NCBI GenBank assembly: GCA_949316235.1
Contig: OX438753.1
Coordinates: 18,904,801 to 18,968,800 of the forward strand
From: Oegoconia quadripuncta
Taxonomy: Eukaryota; Arthropoda; Insecta; Lepidoptera; Autostichidae
Reading direction: 5' to 3'
DNA length: 64,000 nt
Both the position numbers and the translations under genes were made by a program. Every line of letters starts with the position of its first letter. Position 1 is the first letter of the stretch. Below are positions 20,001 to 26,289 of this stretch, in pieces. The notes beneath the pieces were generated by a model. The model saw nothing but the letters and a program-made list of their open reading frames with translations. It searched no databases and was not told the origin of the DNA.

Positions 20001-22544
20001 AATCGTGTTACTACATTTTACTACATTTTTTACGTAATAAGAACAACAAGTTTTTAAGTTAAAGTAAATTAAACAAGATTTTACATGAAACAATATTATA
20101 CTTCTTTAATTATCATTTCGGAGAAATTTCTGGAAAATTACGTAGGAACCATTAAAAATATTGTTTGATACATGCTTGGATCATCTACATGACTCATAAC
20201 ATCATCATGTAATAAAAATAATTTTATAGTAGTAGGTTATTTGTCGAAATATTCACTTTCTGGAAGAGGTATTTGTTCTACAAATTATTAGTAGGAGCAC
20301 TAGCTTAACTAATAAATGTAAAACACGTTTTTGAAATAATATTTTTTTGCAATAACAAAAGAATCATAAGAATTCTTAGTACCTATAGTGAATACGAATA
20401 CGATTGGGGTAAACCCCGACTCACCTTTATCGTTAACGTTTGAATCGTATTCGATGTGCATAGGTAATGCCGATGTCATTACTTTTGTATGAGAGATCAT
20501 TCATTCATCGTCAATCGTATCGATGACACTCGCATTCGTAATCGTTTGAAATGCGTAATAAGATTTCGCGAGTTTGACGTCGATGATCGTAATAATCGTT
20601 TACGATGGACTCATCGATTGACTTACGTAATAGATCCTCTGACCTCCTTATCGCCTAAATAATCATCTATCCTGTAATAACCCTTCTTACACAGTTTCTT
20701 TAATGTGGCGTTTAAATTTGTGCTCTGTTAAACTTAATACATGTTCTGGTATTTTATTGTAATAGCGTATGCTGTGTCCCACAAAGGATGTGCTAACCTT
20801 GCTAAGTGTAAATTGTGGAATTTCAATTTTATTTTTGTTTCTAGTATTCAAATTATGATTATCAGAATGTTTACGAAATAGGCATATATTTTTGCGTACA
20901 GACATTATACTGTCATATATATATTGGGATGCAACAGTTAAAATATTTATTTCTTTAAACAGATCTCTTAGAGAGTCACGGCAGCGTAAATTATATATTG
21001 CTCTGATTGCTCTTTTTTGTAGAACAAATATTGTTTGAATATCTGCAGCCCTACCCTAGTATCCATCGTACTCGTACTCTAGTATCCATCTGACAGCTGT
21101 CATCTTCAAAATTTGGATAGCAACACTATGGTGTTAGTGTGGCTATATTAATATTTGTCTGTAGGAGTGTCCGGCAGCCGATGGACAATGCGGTGCGCCC
21201 ACAGTCCCCGAGCCACAAACCCCCCTCCCTCCACCGCAGGAAGTCTCCATCCCGCCTCTCGTCATCGACTCGGATAAGAACAAACCCAACGGAGATGGGA
21301 AACGGAGAGAGAATAAAGGATTCAGAATAGGTAGGTCATCAATTCGCTCCGACCCTAAAAGGTATTAAGAGACGTCAGAGATCCATCGTAATCCATCAGC
21401 CCCCGTAGAATGACAAAGGATTGGTACCTAAAATCAACATTCTTTAGATCAACTTTCATTATATCAACACCAATAGGTCAACAGTGTAACAGGTCAACCA
21501 TTTATTGTATCAATAATTTGTTATATCAATGGTTCATTAGATCAACAGATTATTTTGTCAACAATTAACTACATCAACTGTTTACGAGTTCAAATAGGTG
21601 TCATTAAAGGTAATAATACTTATGTGGCATAGTCAAGTTAATGAGTAGATTTCTAAAACGGAGCGATTCGGTTCTGTTTCTCATGTTTCCAACCTAACCT
21701 AATTAACAAACAAAGTTAACCTCACCTAACTGTGATATACGTACCATTCTAAATAAATGTAGGACGTGTTTCTTTTTTCTGATATTCTCGTAATTGACAC
21801 CTAATAAGATGGGGGCCCGGGTCAGTACGCTACCACCTTCGGCCTCATCTTCACTTAACAACGTGATTGAGGTCAAGTGCTAACCCGTTGTGGACAAAAA
21901 AAAAACTAAGGGAACGGAGGTTTTTGCCCCTCAAAGTCTGCGAACGCCTACCCGCCTGCCTAGCGATTGAGGCATAGCCAACACCCAATGGAAGTTAAAA
22001 AAACGACCAGTCCCCGGTTGACTCGCTTATCCTGGCTCTGGTAGCGGTCATGGTAACAGGTGAGGGCAGGGAGTGCTAAGAATCGCCACCCCAACGAAGT
22101 CGACCTGATGAAGCTGCTGGATGCAGGCTGCTTCCAACCGGTCGCTATGGAAATCTATGGGGAGGCCTATGTTCAGCAGTAAACGTCCTATGGCTAACAT
22201 GATGATGAATTGTTAGTGTAATGTTGATAAAACGAGGCTGGTCCTAAGGGAGTGAGGTCTAATTTTAAAAATCGTATTAACATGATTGCGACAGTATGTT
22301 TGTTTCTCTTACTTGCACGTTATTATTCGTAATGAAACCGTCTTAAAAGGACTTATGCTTTTTATGATATACAGACGAAGCAATGGGCTGCAGCTAGTAA
22401 TATAATAAAAACATGTATCTTTCAGGTTCAGCACGGAGGGTGACCGAGCACGCTCCGTTAACCAATGGCGATGTGGAACGGACGAAGTTCCCCGCACGCC
22501 TGTTGGCCGGCGAAGGTGACCCAGACTTCGGCACGCCAGTCTGA
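1958..22544 (+). CDS. GOPC: GOPC/PIST/CAL homologue: Golgi PDZ and coiled-coil protein (3' eleven exons)
   Basis: In other animals this is a Golgi/trans-Golgi adaptor: its coiled coil binds trafficking and autophagy partners (TC10, syntaxin 6, Beclin pathway proteins), and its PDZ domain binds C-termini of membrane proteins and sorts them. Exons: 1958-2012, 2684-2825, 3837-3942, 4504-4725, 6580-6705, 11569-11681, 12207-12302, 14628-14874, 18933-19160, 21165-21330, 22426-22544. All junctions are GT-AG, phases match throughout, and the total is 1620 nt (539 residues plus TGA). Residues 1-120 are coiled coil with the family-diagnostic block [20 protein letters not shown], followed by [13 protein letters not shown]. 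The PDZ domain spans about 165-255, with carboxylate loop LGLGIS, then [17 protein letters not shown] and [14 protein letters not shown]. The C-terminal 285 residues are low complexity and much longer than the vertebrate tail. The 5' end is missing from the window. Identification is firm; the exact tail exons rest on splice phase and open frame. Confidence 0.9.
2185..2395 (-). mobile_element. tRNA-derived SINE (family A)
   Basis: Read on the minus strand it has a tRNA-like head with A box TGGTGTAGTGG-type and B box GGTTCGAATCC (seen here as GGATTCGAACC), then a tail containing GTGTGATGAATACGGAC. It lies in GOPC intron a-b. The same family is at 9628, 13141, 24772, 51781, 60028 and 62798. Confidence 0.8.
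2684..2825 (+). CDS. GOPC: GOPC exon b (coiled coil)
   Basis: The acceptor CCCACAG is before 2684 and the donor GTGAGT after 2825. It encodes [10 protein letters not shown], then an Ala/Arg/Glu-rich heptad region ending ALHSELFGA plus a split Arg codon. This is the GOPC LRRHIAVLQAEVYGAR segment. GC-rich against AT-rich introns. Confidence 0.9.
3837..3942 (+). CDS. GOPC: GOPC exon c (most conserved coiled-coil block)
   Basis: The acceptor TTTTTTTTTCAG precedes 3837 and the donor GTAATG follows 3942. It encodes [18 protein letters not shown] and then [18 protein letters not shown], nearly the same as vertebrate GOPC ([19 protein letters not shown]). This exon alone identifies the family. Confidence 0.95.
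4160..4365 (+). mobile_element. Degenerate 5S-rRNA-derived SINE copy
   Basis: It contains GGTCAGTCTTTGGATAGGTGAAC, a decayed form of the 5S rRNA C-box region (AGTACTTGGATGGGTGACC), preceded by CGTTATTCGTTTTCGATTA as in other copies, and followed by GCCAAGTTGATGGCCTAAAGCGGC and CTCCTAGTGAGAGGAG-type tail. Old and diverged. Confidence 0.5.
4504..4725 (+). CDS. GOPC: GOPC exon d (end of coiled coil, His-rich linker, PDZ start)
   Basis: The acceptor TTTTTGACTAG precedes 4504. The exon reads [19 protein letters not shown] (vertebrate LEAEIHLHRHKTVIRACRG), then a His dipeptide stretch encoded at about 4597-4660, then the PDZ first strand and loop NLGLGISVT. The donor is GTCAGT after ACG at 4725, a weaker match than the others but required by phase and homology (GLGISITGG). 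High GC content produces long spurious open frames on the other five frames. Confidence 0.88.
4597..4660 (+). repeat. CCCCAC/GCCCAC microsatellite-like run coding His dipeptides
   Basis: The six-base unit CCCCAC or GCCCAC is repeated inside GOPC exon d and is translated as alternating His with Pro, Ala, Thr or Gly. The reading frame is kept. Confidence 0.9.
4945..5985 (-). pseudogene. 5'-truncated non-LTR retrotransposon (CR1/Jockey-like RT C-terminus)
   Basis: Minus-strand open frame 5958-5185 (the frame opens on GTG, so the upstream is simply missing) encodes the part of the reverse transcriptase after the catalytic core: [58 protein letters not shown], and the tail [18 protein letters not shown]. 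It ends GYYKISDYI close to the stop, as is typical of this clade. The 3' UTR carries GAAACTCAGAGGGTTTGTCT and ends in an (ATTTC)n tail, seen on the plus strand as GAAAT repeats at 4947-4995. The 5' truncation is at about 5985 inside RT. It lies in GOPC intron d-e, antisense to the gene. Dead copy. Confidence 0.85.
4947..4995. repeat. (GAAAT)n microsatellite, LINE 3' tail
   Basis: About ten tandem GAAAT units directly at the 3' end of the truncated retrotransposon, which probably generated it during target-primed reverse transcription. Confidence 0.9.
5986..6200. repeat. Unclassified interspersed repeat
   Basis: It contains GTTGTAAAAGGCGACTAAGGG, a motif that recurs at 63565-63597 as GTCGTAAAAGGCGACTATGGG. 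It sits directly beside the 5' truncation point of the LINE. I cannot assign a family. Confidence 0.4.
6580..6705 (+). CDS. GOPC: GOPC exon e (PDZ core)
   Basis: The acceptor TTGCGTTGCAG precedes 6580 and the donor GTGAGT follows 6705. It encodes 42 residues, [18 protein letters not shown] then [18 protein letters not shown], with DVDLTQ at the end: the central PDZ strands and the GDxIL-x-xNG-like segment (here N-D rather than N-G). Confidence 0.95.
6885..7245 (+). repeat. Left subterminal array, 160-bp unit
   Basis: The motif GCTAAAATAAGAACAACTTAA occurs at about 7009 and 7169, a spacing of 160 bases. A third, partial unit runs to 7245 and ends just before the transposase frame. The units differ by scattered substitutions. 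Confidence 0.85.
7258..8817 (+). CDS. DDE_Tnp_4/IS5-like transposase with C-terminal SWIM zinc finger
   Basis: It would cut and rejoin the ends of the element it sits in. The open frame codes 519 residues counted from a GTG at 7258; no in-frame ATG exists between the upstream stop (7192) and Met40 (7375), so the true start is either Met40 or in an upstream exon. A helix-turn-helix-like stretch at 84-110 ([19 protein letters not shown]) is followed by a DDE catalytic core: Asp154 in VICDGTY, Asp235 in FILDRGFRD and Glu284 in [11 protein letters not shown]. This arrangement and the NGxxKR motif are those of the DDE_Tnp_4 / Harbinger-ISL2EU group. Near the C-terminus is C473-x-C475-x9-C485-x-H487, the SWIM zinc-finger pattern, a probable DNA-binding module. 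The frame is intact, so the copy may be recent. Family-level function is firm; naming the superfamily is less sure. Confidence 0.8.
   Translation: MTHDFNSDQFADICEILTKAVQYSRHLDFETIGAVTDVDMHFWTGFNNLQFNTIVHETPSLIESHRKPRLALGIYLTKLRTGETNLRLASLFKMSRRSIERILKIVRNCLITEFVSRHMGFNHLTRDNVLDRNLSIPKALFGNDENSKAIVICDGTYAYIQSSSNFSFQRLSYSLHKYLNLLKPFLIVCSDGYIIDILGPFAATKSDATIMSDLVNNENGAINWFLQENDVFILDRGFRDSVASLETCGYEVHLPPTKDRFETQLTTDQSNKSRLVTICRWVVEVINGRFKRDFKLLRQDYFNTTLHNLFTDFKIAGALINAFREPIVDNINAEVIVNTINQKINMPNRLYDYVNDNNLNRQRVPFTRIDANELDLHDFPSLTENDVIMFALGSYQVKLSKSYCGEHLQNGVYIIEVFRDVGRGNMHLYNLPQNSWLLRGRIQSRHVRAKIYYCYILIDRDQIGINAISHYYCTCMTGRRTVGSCAHTTSIIWYIGFGKHEPFNAPAAFLNDVIVNNSI
9301..9627. repeat. 66-bp tandem repeat, five copies
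   Basis: TTAAGTGTAAGAAA recurs at 9301, 9367, 9433, 9499 and 9565, exactly 66 bases apart, with GGTTGGCGTTTCGACTTTTG in most units. Since 66 is a multiple of three, open frames of about 100 and 124 codons appear on both strands; these are repeat artefacts, not genes. A sixth, broken unit resumes at 9862 after the SINE. Confidence 0.92.
9628..9861 (-). mobile_element. tRNA-derived SINE (family A) nested in the 66-bp array
   Basis: On the minus strand it has B box GGTTCGAATCCC and A box TTGGTGTAGTGG, and a tail with GATGAATACGAAC. AATAATAT-like sequence flanks both sides and is the likely target duplication. It splits the tandem array, so it is younger than the array. Confidence 0.85.
9931..10566 (-). 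repeat. Right subterminal array, four 160-bp units
   Basis: TTATTTTAGCTA(C/T)AACTTTT occurs at 10091, 10251 and 10411, with an earlier variant at 9931, each 160 bases apart. The units are inverted relative to the left array; the middle units are almost identical to each other. Confidence 0.9.
10945..11175 (+). pseudogene. 3' fragment of a non-LTR retrotransposon
   Basis: It encodes the typical end of a reverse-transcriptase [35 protein letters not shown] and TATSSLSIR-like end with TGA at 11128. The next bases are an A-rich stretch. The same 3' end recurs at 24624-24770 ([13 protein letters not shown]). Only the 3' end is present, as expected from truncated reverse transcription. Confidence 0.7.
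11336..11440 (-). mobile_element. Tail fragment of the 5S-derived SINE
   Basis: CACCTGACAGTTGGTGTTTTTAAG and ACCGACTTGACTTAAGGACT followed by CAACCGGGACTGA match the tails of the copies at 53653 and 56161. The 5S head is missing. Confidence 0.55.
11569..11681 (+). CDS. GOPC: GOPC exon f (PDZ C-terminal helix and last strand)
   Basis: The acceptor ATTGATCCACAG precedes 11569 and the donor GTAAAT follows 11681. It encodes [20 protein letters not shown] then [17 protein letters not shown] and a split Arg. HKEAV is the second PDZ helix whose first His contacts ligand Ser/Thr in class I PDZ domains; the DDDD stretch matches the acidic SDDENVEYED of vertebrate GOPC. Confidence 0.92.
11955..12035 (+). 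mobile_element. Non-LTR retrotransposon 3' end
   Basis: AATATTAATAGTGACGTTTTC and AAGTGATAATTTTATCCTATG, ending in TTTGATTTGATTTGATTTT. The same 3' end occurs in inverse orientation at 46690-46790. Confidence 0.6.
12207..12302 (+). CDS. GOPC: GOPC exon g
   Basis: The acceptor TTTGCTGTTACAG precedes 12207 and the donor is GTTCAG after AACAG. It encodes [18 protein letters not shown] and [14 protein letters not shown]. It corresponds in position to the vertebrate HRYRLYLDELEGGG segment after the PDZ domain, but only RxxLY is clearly similar. Confidence 0.8.
13141..13399 (-). mobile_element. tRNA-derived SINE (family A), near full length
   Basis: It has the same layout as the copy at 2185, with the far end AGCGCCATCTAGTTCTACAG present here as well. 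The B box is damaged (GACATTCGAACCC). Confidence 0.8.
14086..14253 (+). pseudogene. LINE 3' tail fragment
   Basis: ATGAGAATGGAAGAGGCAAA and CGTTGCAAGTGGCAATCAAT then GTCTCTGCCTACCCC would encode a [26 protein letters not shown] RTE-type tail. A related fragment is at 37310-37470. It abuts the left end of the duplicated block. Confidence 0.45.
14335..14483. mobile_element. Palindromic MITE (CCGTCTTATTC family)
   Basis: The left arm reads TAACCGTCTTATTCGTC... then CGCTTTATTGGCCTGTTTTAG; the right arm is its inverse, CTAAAACAGGCTTATAAAGCG ... GAATAAGAGGGTA. A better preserved member is at 60317-60488. Confidence 0.8.
14628..14874 (+). CDS. GOPC: GOPC exon h (five GEALGPYP repeats)
   Basis: The acceptor GTGGTATGTATCAG precedes 14628; the donor GTACTC follows 14874. 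It reads [17 protein letters not shown], then five copies of an 8-residue unit GEAL(G/V)(P/S)YP at 14680-14799, then [19 protein letters not shown] and IEAQLE. Phases with both neighbours match. The open frame continues upstream past the acceptor, but that part is AT-rich and unlike coding sequence. This exon lies in the duplicated block. Confidence 0.8.
14680..14799 (+). repeat. 24-bp coding tandem repeat, five units (GEALGPYP)
   Basis: Five in-frame 24-base units with a few substitutions between them (CTGGGC/CTAGGC/CTGGTC). Confidence 0.95.
16415..17957 (-). pseudogene. Non-LTR retrotransposon, RT domain broken by frameshifts
   Basis: On the minus strand it starts inside the reverse transcriptase ([18 protein letters not shown]), continues through [13 protein letters not shown] (first catalytic Asp), [23 protein letters not shown] (the FADD catalytic box), [27 protein letters not shown] and [12 protein letters not shown], and ends [19 protein letters not shown] frameshift after GPF (about 17540) and another near 16930 break the frame. 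An extra short segment (LVEAYCI) precedes MSYGILLWG. The 3' UTR includes AAGAAACTCCGCAACAACAC. It is the same clade as the copy at 4945. Catalytic residues remain readable but the copy is dead and 5' truncated. Confidence 0.88.
18180..18511. mobile_element. Harbinger-like MITE with TAA target duplication
   Basis: TAA at 18177-18179 and 18512-18514 flank a 332-base element. The terminal inverted repeats are GGCCCGTATTGATAAACCA on the left and the complement of GGCCCGTATTAATAAACCA on the right. A 3-base TWA duplication is typical of PIF/Harbinger. The interior is rich in CTTGAG/CTCAAG motifs. No coding capacity. Confidence 0.85.
18600..18914 (+). mobile_element. Helitron-like non-autonomous element, 3' end CTAG
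   Basis: It begins around AATAAATGCGAAAGTTTGTG, has GGATTTGGATGAAATTTGG and GACTTCAAAAAAGGAG, then a GC hairpin ACGCGGACGAAGTCGCGGG and the terminus CTAG at 18911-18914. This layout (hairpin a few bases before CTAG, followed by T) is that of lepidopteran Helitron-like elements. Relatives are at 43330 and 63275. The 5' boundary is uncertain. Confidence 0.7.
18933..19160 (+). CDS. GOPC: GOPC exon i (basic tail region, NLS-like cluster)
   Basis: The acceptor ATTATATGTTAGCAG precedes 18933 and the donor GTTGGT follows 19160. It encodes 76 residues beginning [19 protein letters not shown]. It contains two copies of YRGLPD-x-SS and the basic run [12 protein letters not shown], which resembles a classical nuclear localisation signal. 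A Helitron-like element ends at 18914, only 18 bases from the exon. Confidence 0.78.
19325..21056 (-). pseudogene. Second LINE fragment, interrupted by a DNA element
   Basis: The minus-strand 3' portion of the same LINE family as 16415-17957: 21056-20639 encodes [12 protein letters not shown] and [20 protein letters not shown] to HIKET, and the 3' UTR continues at 19560-19325. The two pieces are collinear with the copy at 16415, where they are contiguous (AACACCAGACCTCC). The gap is filled by an insertion at 19561-20638. Confidence 0.85.
19561..20638. mobile_element. DNA transposon or MITE inserted in the LINE
   Basis: The left end AGAGGGCCTATTACGTAA and the inverted right end AGAGGATCTATTACGTAA match at 16 of 18 positions. 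The inner part repeats CGATCATCGAC / TCGATGATCG style palindromes near both ends. About 1.08 kb with no transposase frame; the interior minus-strand frames (19881, 20309) have no recognisable similarity. The precise target duplication is unresolved. Confidence 0.75.
21165..21330 (+). CDS. GOPC: GOPC exon j (Pro-rich tail)
   Basis: The acceptor ATATTTGTCTGTAG precedes 21165 and the donor GTAGGT follows 21330. It encodes [18 protein letters not shown], then [18 protein letters not shown] and [19 protein letters not shown] plus one base. Low complexity and not conserved in vertebrates, but phase and good splice signals support it. Confidence 0.75.
21430..21580. repeat. Degenerate 15-16-bp periodic array around TCAAC
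   Basis: TCAA(C/T) occurs at 21434, 21449, 21464, 21478, 21494, 21510, 21526, 21542, 21558 and 21574: ten times at 14-16-base steps, with otherwise variable AT-rich spacers. Confidence 0.7.
21802..21903 (+). mobile_element. tRNA-derived SINE (family B) 3' fragment
   Basis: GGTCAGTACGCTACCACCTTC, GGCCTCATCTTCACTTAAC and AAGTGCTAACCCGTTGTG followed by poly(A). The same tail ends the complete copy at 56876-57208. Confidence 0.7.
22130..22215 (+). mobile_element. LINE 3' end fragment
   Basis: GGGGAGGCCTATGTTCAGCAG then AACGTCCTATGGCTAACATGATGATGA, a 3' end also seen in altered form at 47565-47630 (GGAGGCCTTTGCCCAGCAGT). Confidence 0.5.
22426..22544 (+). CDS. GOPC: GOPC terminal coding exon
   Basis: The acceptor ATGTATCTTTCAG precedes 22426. 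It reads [18 protein letters not shown], then [18 protein letters not shown] and TPV followed by TGA at 22542-22544. The C-terminus TPV resembles a class I/II PDZ ligand, as do the C-termini of some scaffold proteins. The downstream sequence is AT-rich with a candidate AATAAA at 22988. Confidence 0.75.
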
Positions 22545-22987
22545 GTGGTCTGCGCCAGGGTTCAGGGGAATGGTCGTATGTGGGACTAGACATGCCACTT
22601 CTACAGTGTTAATAACTATTTTGCCGAGATATCAGTTCCCCTAGACAAGTGGCAAACGTTTCTGTAACGACAAACGCTAACGCTTCGACTTTCGCAACTG
22701 ATGGGTTATCAACTGTTTGCCGTTTATAGACATCCAATTAACTGCGGAATTCGATAGCGTTAGTCGTTGGGAAATATTTCTCACGCGACTAAGCTGTATC
22801 GTGAATCGTTGTTGTTTTTTCGCAAAATTAGCAAGTAACCTTATCATCAGCCTTGGTTAGTGATGGATGATGATAATTAATGGGCAAGTTTCAGAGTCAC
22901 GCTTAAGGGCATAGTGAAATTAATGCGGGATAAACGCATAACAATAGTTAACTAAAAATCGTAAATCTGTAAATCTTCCAAAAAGTT

Positions 22988-22993
22988 AATAAA
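22988..22993 (+). promoter_or_regulatory. Candidate GOPC poly(A) signal
   Basis: AATAAA about 445 bases after the GOPC stop codon, followed closely by CAATAAATAGG. It is the first canonical signal noticed downstream; use is not shown. Confidence 0.35.
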
Positions 22994-24623
22994 TAACAAT
23001 AAATAGGCATTACTATAAATTGAAAATTTATAAAACTCCGATAAACTACGAGTATATATCAACCAGATATACAAACCTGTGTGAAATGATAATAATATGG
23101 CTTAGAACCATCTCGGTTCATTTGTTTTGGCGCTACAATGTCACAGACTGGCATAGGCTTCAAACTTAAAACTTTCTTTTTTCCAAACGGAGCCGCATTC
23201 TCTATCTCACGAATGTATCATCAAGTGTCGCCTTACTGCACCATCAGCTCTGTCAGACATACAAAGTGTCCACTACGCATAAATATTATCACGGCACTTT
23301 TGCTGTAAGCTGTTATGGAGTTCCAGTCAGTCCACGATTACTGCATCATCAGGTCTGGGTGACATTTAAACGGAACTGTTACGTATGCTCGGAGGAATAG
23401 TAGAATTTAGACCATCCATATCTTCATAAGCCGGTTAATAAAACGAAGTTACATTTACTGTTACAGCACACGCACGTCACCGCTAAAGCGTAACTCTGAA
23501 ATCGCCTGTTCACTTGTGCTGTTGTGGGCCAGTGTGACCCGCTTAGTCTCTCTACAACGACACGTGATAGAAGCCTGCTGTCACGTTCTTGCTGTATGCG
23601 AGTAAAAGAGAGACTATGGGACATGCTCGCCCTACAGGAGTTTTATTGTATCTACAACACCTATCGCAATACCTTTATAGTTGACATTTGACGTCTATTC
23701 ACGAACTTCGACCGCAATCATTCCGTAAGCTTGGACTTGGACAAGTCATATTATCATATAAGTAGCGAGCAGCTTATTATCAAATAATATTTTACATAAC
23801 GCATCAACAAATTGTAGCATTTAATTAATATATTTTCTAAGAGGTATTGTAGCTTTCTATTATCCACTGTAAAGAGGCATGTCAAGTCGACTGCAATAAT
23901 ATACCCAAATGCCCGAGTCATTCGGACGCTACATATCTAGGAGGAGAAAGGAAGGTGTTGAAAATAGACAATAAACCCTCGGGGTACCCGCTGACGTCAT
24001 AAACGCCGAAATGTCCGCGACACATTGAAACCGATTTACGAACGCAATCTGTTGCTTGTAAGGTGTAAGGTAAACGAACTGCTGTTTCGTATAGCTTAAT
24101 AATTGCCTTTTCACACAAATAAACCCAGCGACCGTAATTGTAAATTATTTAGTGAGAAATACTGGCTTTTGACTGACGAGAATATTCGAGAATTCTATTC
24201 TACCAATGAAACTAAACAGAACTTTTCGTACTAATAGATCTAAGGGGATTTTATCTCCATTTAATTCTACCAGTAGAAATATAGAACTAAATGAAAACTC
24301 AGATTCATTTTTCCGCGAAACCCTACAAGGGTCCAGTCCATCCATACAACGTATAGTCGTGACCCTAGTCTTTTACAACGGCATGAGATATCTTGCTATA
24401 GTGTTCACTTTTAAGCGAGTAAGAGATACGCATATCTTTAATCTCGTTTCGTAGTAAAGACTACCGGGGCATGAGAGCTACCGTAAGCTGCTAGCACGTT
24501 AGTGAAACCTTTTCATAAATAACAGCAGTTTATCAATAATGCCTTAGATACATATAAACTAGATTCATGGTCGCCGTCGCCTAAGAACGTTGCATGGTAA
24601 ATAAGCACTAATAGTAAATAACT

Positions 24624-24770
24624 TACAACCTTGGGATCTTCAAGTCTAGAGTGAATAGGCATTTACTGAGTCCGCGAGATACATCTACGGCTACATCGTC
24701 ACTTTCCATCAGGTGAGATTGTAGTCAAACGATTGTAGTATTTTTTTTTTTAAATAAAAAAAAAGCACTC
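24624..24770 (+). pseudogene. 3' end of a non-LTR retrotransposon
   Basis: It encodes [18 protein letters not shown] then TSTATSSLSIR and a TGA, followed by an A/T homopolymer tail. Same family as 10945-11175. Confidence 0.65.
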
Positions 24771-24771
24771 T

Positions 24772-24975
24772 GTTTCGAAACCAACGGTGGCGGATTCGAG
24801 TCCTGTTAAGGGCAAATATTTGTGTTATGAATACGAACATTATTCGCAAGTCATAAATGTTTATGTAAATGATTATCCGTTATCTCATATCCATAGTACA
24901 GACTTTGCCTAGTTTGGGACTAGTTCATTGTTGTAAGTGTCCGAAATATTTATAATATTTAGGTTATATTATAGC
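24772..24975 (+). mobile_element. Decayed tRNA-derived SINE (family A)
   Basis: CGAAACCAACGGTGGCGGATTC, GTTATGAATACGAACATTA and TTTGGGACTAGTTCATTG match the copy at 51781. The B box is altered (GGATTCGAGTCC). Confidence 0.65.
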
Positions 24976-25468
24976 TTCTTATCATAGTTGGAAGGGGACC
25001 ACAGCCAAAGTACCGCTATCAAATCGGGAACGTCTTGTTCCGTAAAGCCGCGTTTTTACGATAAGACTTACTCGTAAGAGTGTGCTATGACCGAGTAGCC
25101 TCCATCCTAGTGTACAATGATAGTGGTTTACACGTTAATAGTTTACTCGTCATTAGCCATGAATATGCAATACGATGCAATACAAATACACTTTATTGCA
25201 CAACAGATAAGAAAATACAGTTTCAGAAAAGTGGTAAGAAGACCTTATCACTAAAAGCGATCTCTTCCAGGCAACCTTTATATTTAAATATAAGTAAACT
25301 ATGGAATAGTATCTCACAACATAACCTATGACATTATCAATTTTAACAAATCTTTGACATTCGATATTTGTTTAATGAACTAATAAATTAAAATTATTTA
25401 GTGTAGAAATTAATTTCATAATTATTTACAGGAATTAAATCTTGACAATATTTGCACACCACACAGTG

Positions 25469-25668
25469 NNNNNNNNNNNNNNNNNNNNNNNNNNNNNNNN
25501 NNNNNNNNNNNNNNNNNNNNNNNNNNNNNNNNNNNNNNNNNNNNNNNNNNNNNNNNNNNNNNNNNNNNNNNNNNNNNNNNNNNNNNNNNNNNNNNNNNNN
25601 NNNNNNNNNNNNNNNNNNNNNNNNNNNNNNNNNNNNNNNNNNNNNNNNNNNNNNNNNNNNNNNNNNNN
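25469..25668. other. 200-base assembly gap (N)
   Basis: Exactly 200 N between the two copies of the 11,215-bp block. A fixed round number indicates a scaffolding placeholder, not a measured gap. Confidence 0.99.
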
Positions 25669-25749
25669 ATGCATGTAATATAGTCAAACTTAGTTTAGGA
25701 ATATACTCAAGTTTTGGTGTTAAATTAATACTACTTTAGTACTACTGTC

Positions 25750-25898
25750 TAACCGTCTTATTCGTCAAAATTTACAATCGCTTTATTGGCCTGTTTTAGT
25801 TTTTATAAGGAAATGTTGTATTGAAAAAATGTGACAAAACGTACTTTAACTAAAACAGGCTTATAAAGCGTTTGTAAATTTTTATGAATAAGAGGGTA
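25750..25898. mobile_element. Palindromic MITE, duplicate of 14335-14483
   Basis: Same sequence at +11,415; part of the duplicated block. Confidence 0.75.
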
Positions 25899-26042
25899 TA
25901 TCTATAAAATAGTAACCTGTGGATAACGTTGCTGGTCGTACAATGAGCCACTTCATTTTCGTAAAACTAGATTGAGTATAGAAATTGTGCAGCTGCTTGT
26001 TGTCCTTTTAAAAATAACCCGATGTGATGTGGTATGTATCAG

Positions 26043-26289
26043 GGCGGAGTCCGGGTCGGATGGCGAGTCGCAGTCGGCGTCGGGCAGCTCCCGCGGCGAG
26101 GCGCTGGGCCCCTACCCCGGCGAGGCACTAGGCCCGTACCCCGGCGAGGCACTGGTCCCCTACCCCGGCGAGGCGCTGGGCTCCTACCCCGGCGAGGCGC
26201 TGGGCTCCTACCCCGACTACAGCGGGCCGCACAACGCCGCCATCCGCCGCATGGACGACGACTGCATCCAGATAGAGGCGCAGCTAGAG
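26043..26289 (+). CDS. GOPC: Duplicate of GOPC exon h
   Basis: Same sequence and splice sites as 14628-14874. Probably the same locus assembled twice. Confidence 0.5.

Larger units (their letters stand above)
14254..25468. repeat. 11,215-bp duplicated block, copy 1
   Basis: Every position compared equals the base 11,415 positions further right. The copy ends exactly where the N run begins. It contains GOPC exons h to k, introns and the 3' flank to 25468. See copy 2 at 25669-36883. Confidence 0.97.
22545..25468. other. 3' flank of GOPC
   Basis: Candidate poly(A) signals AATAAA lie at 22988-22993 and just after. Beyond them is AT-rich sequence with no supportable gene. It includes a LINE 3' end (24624-24770), a decayed SINE (24772-24975) and a repeat tail with ACACTTTATTGCACAACAG (25185-25330). 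Confidence 0.5.
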
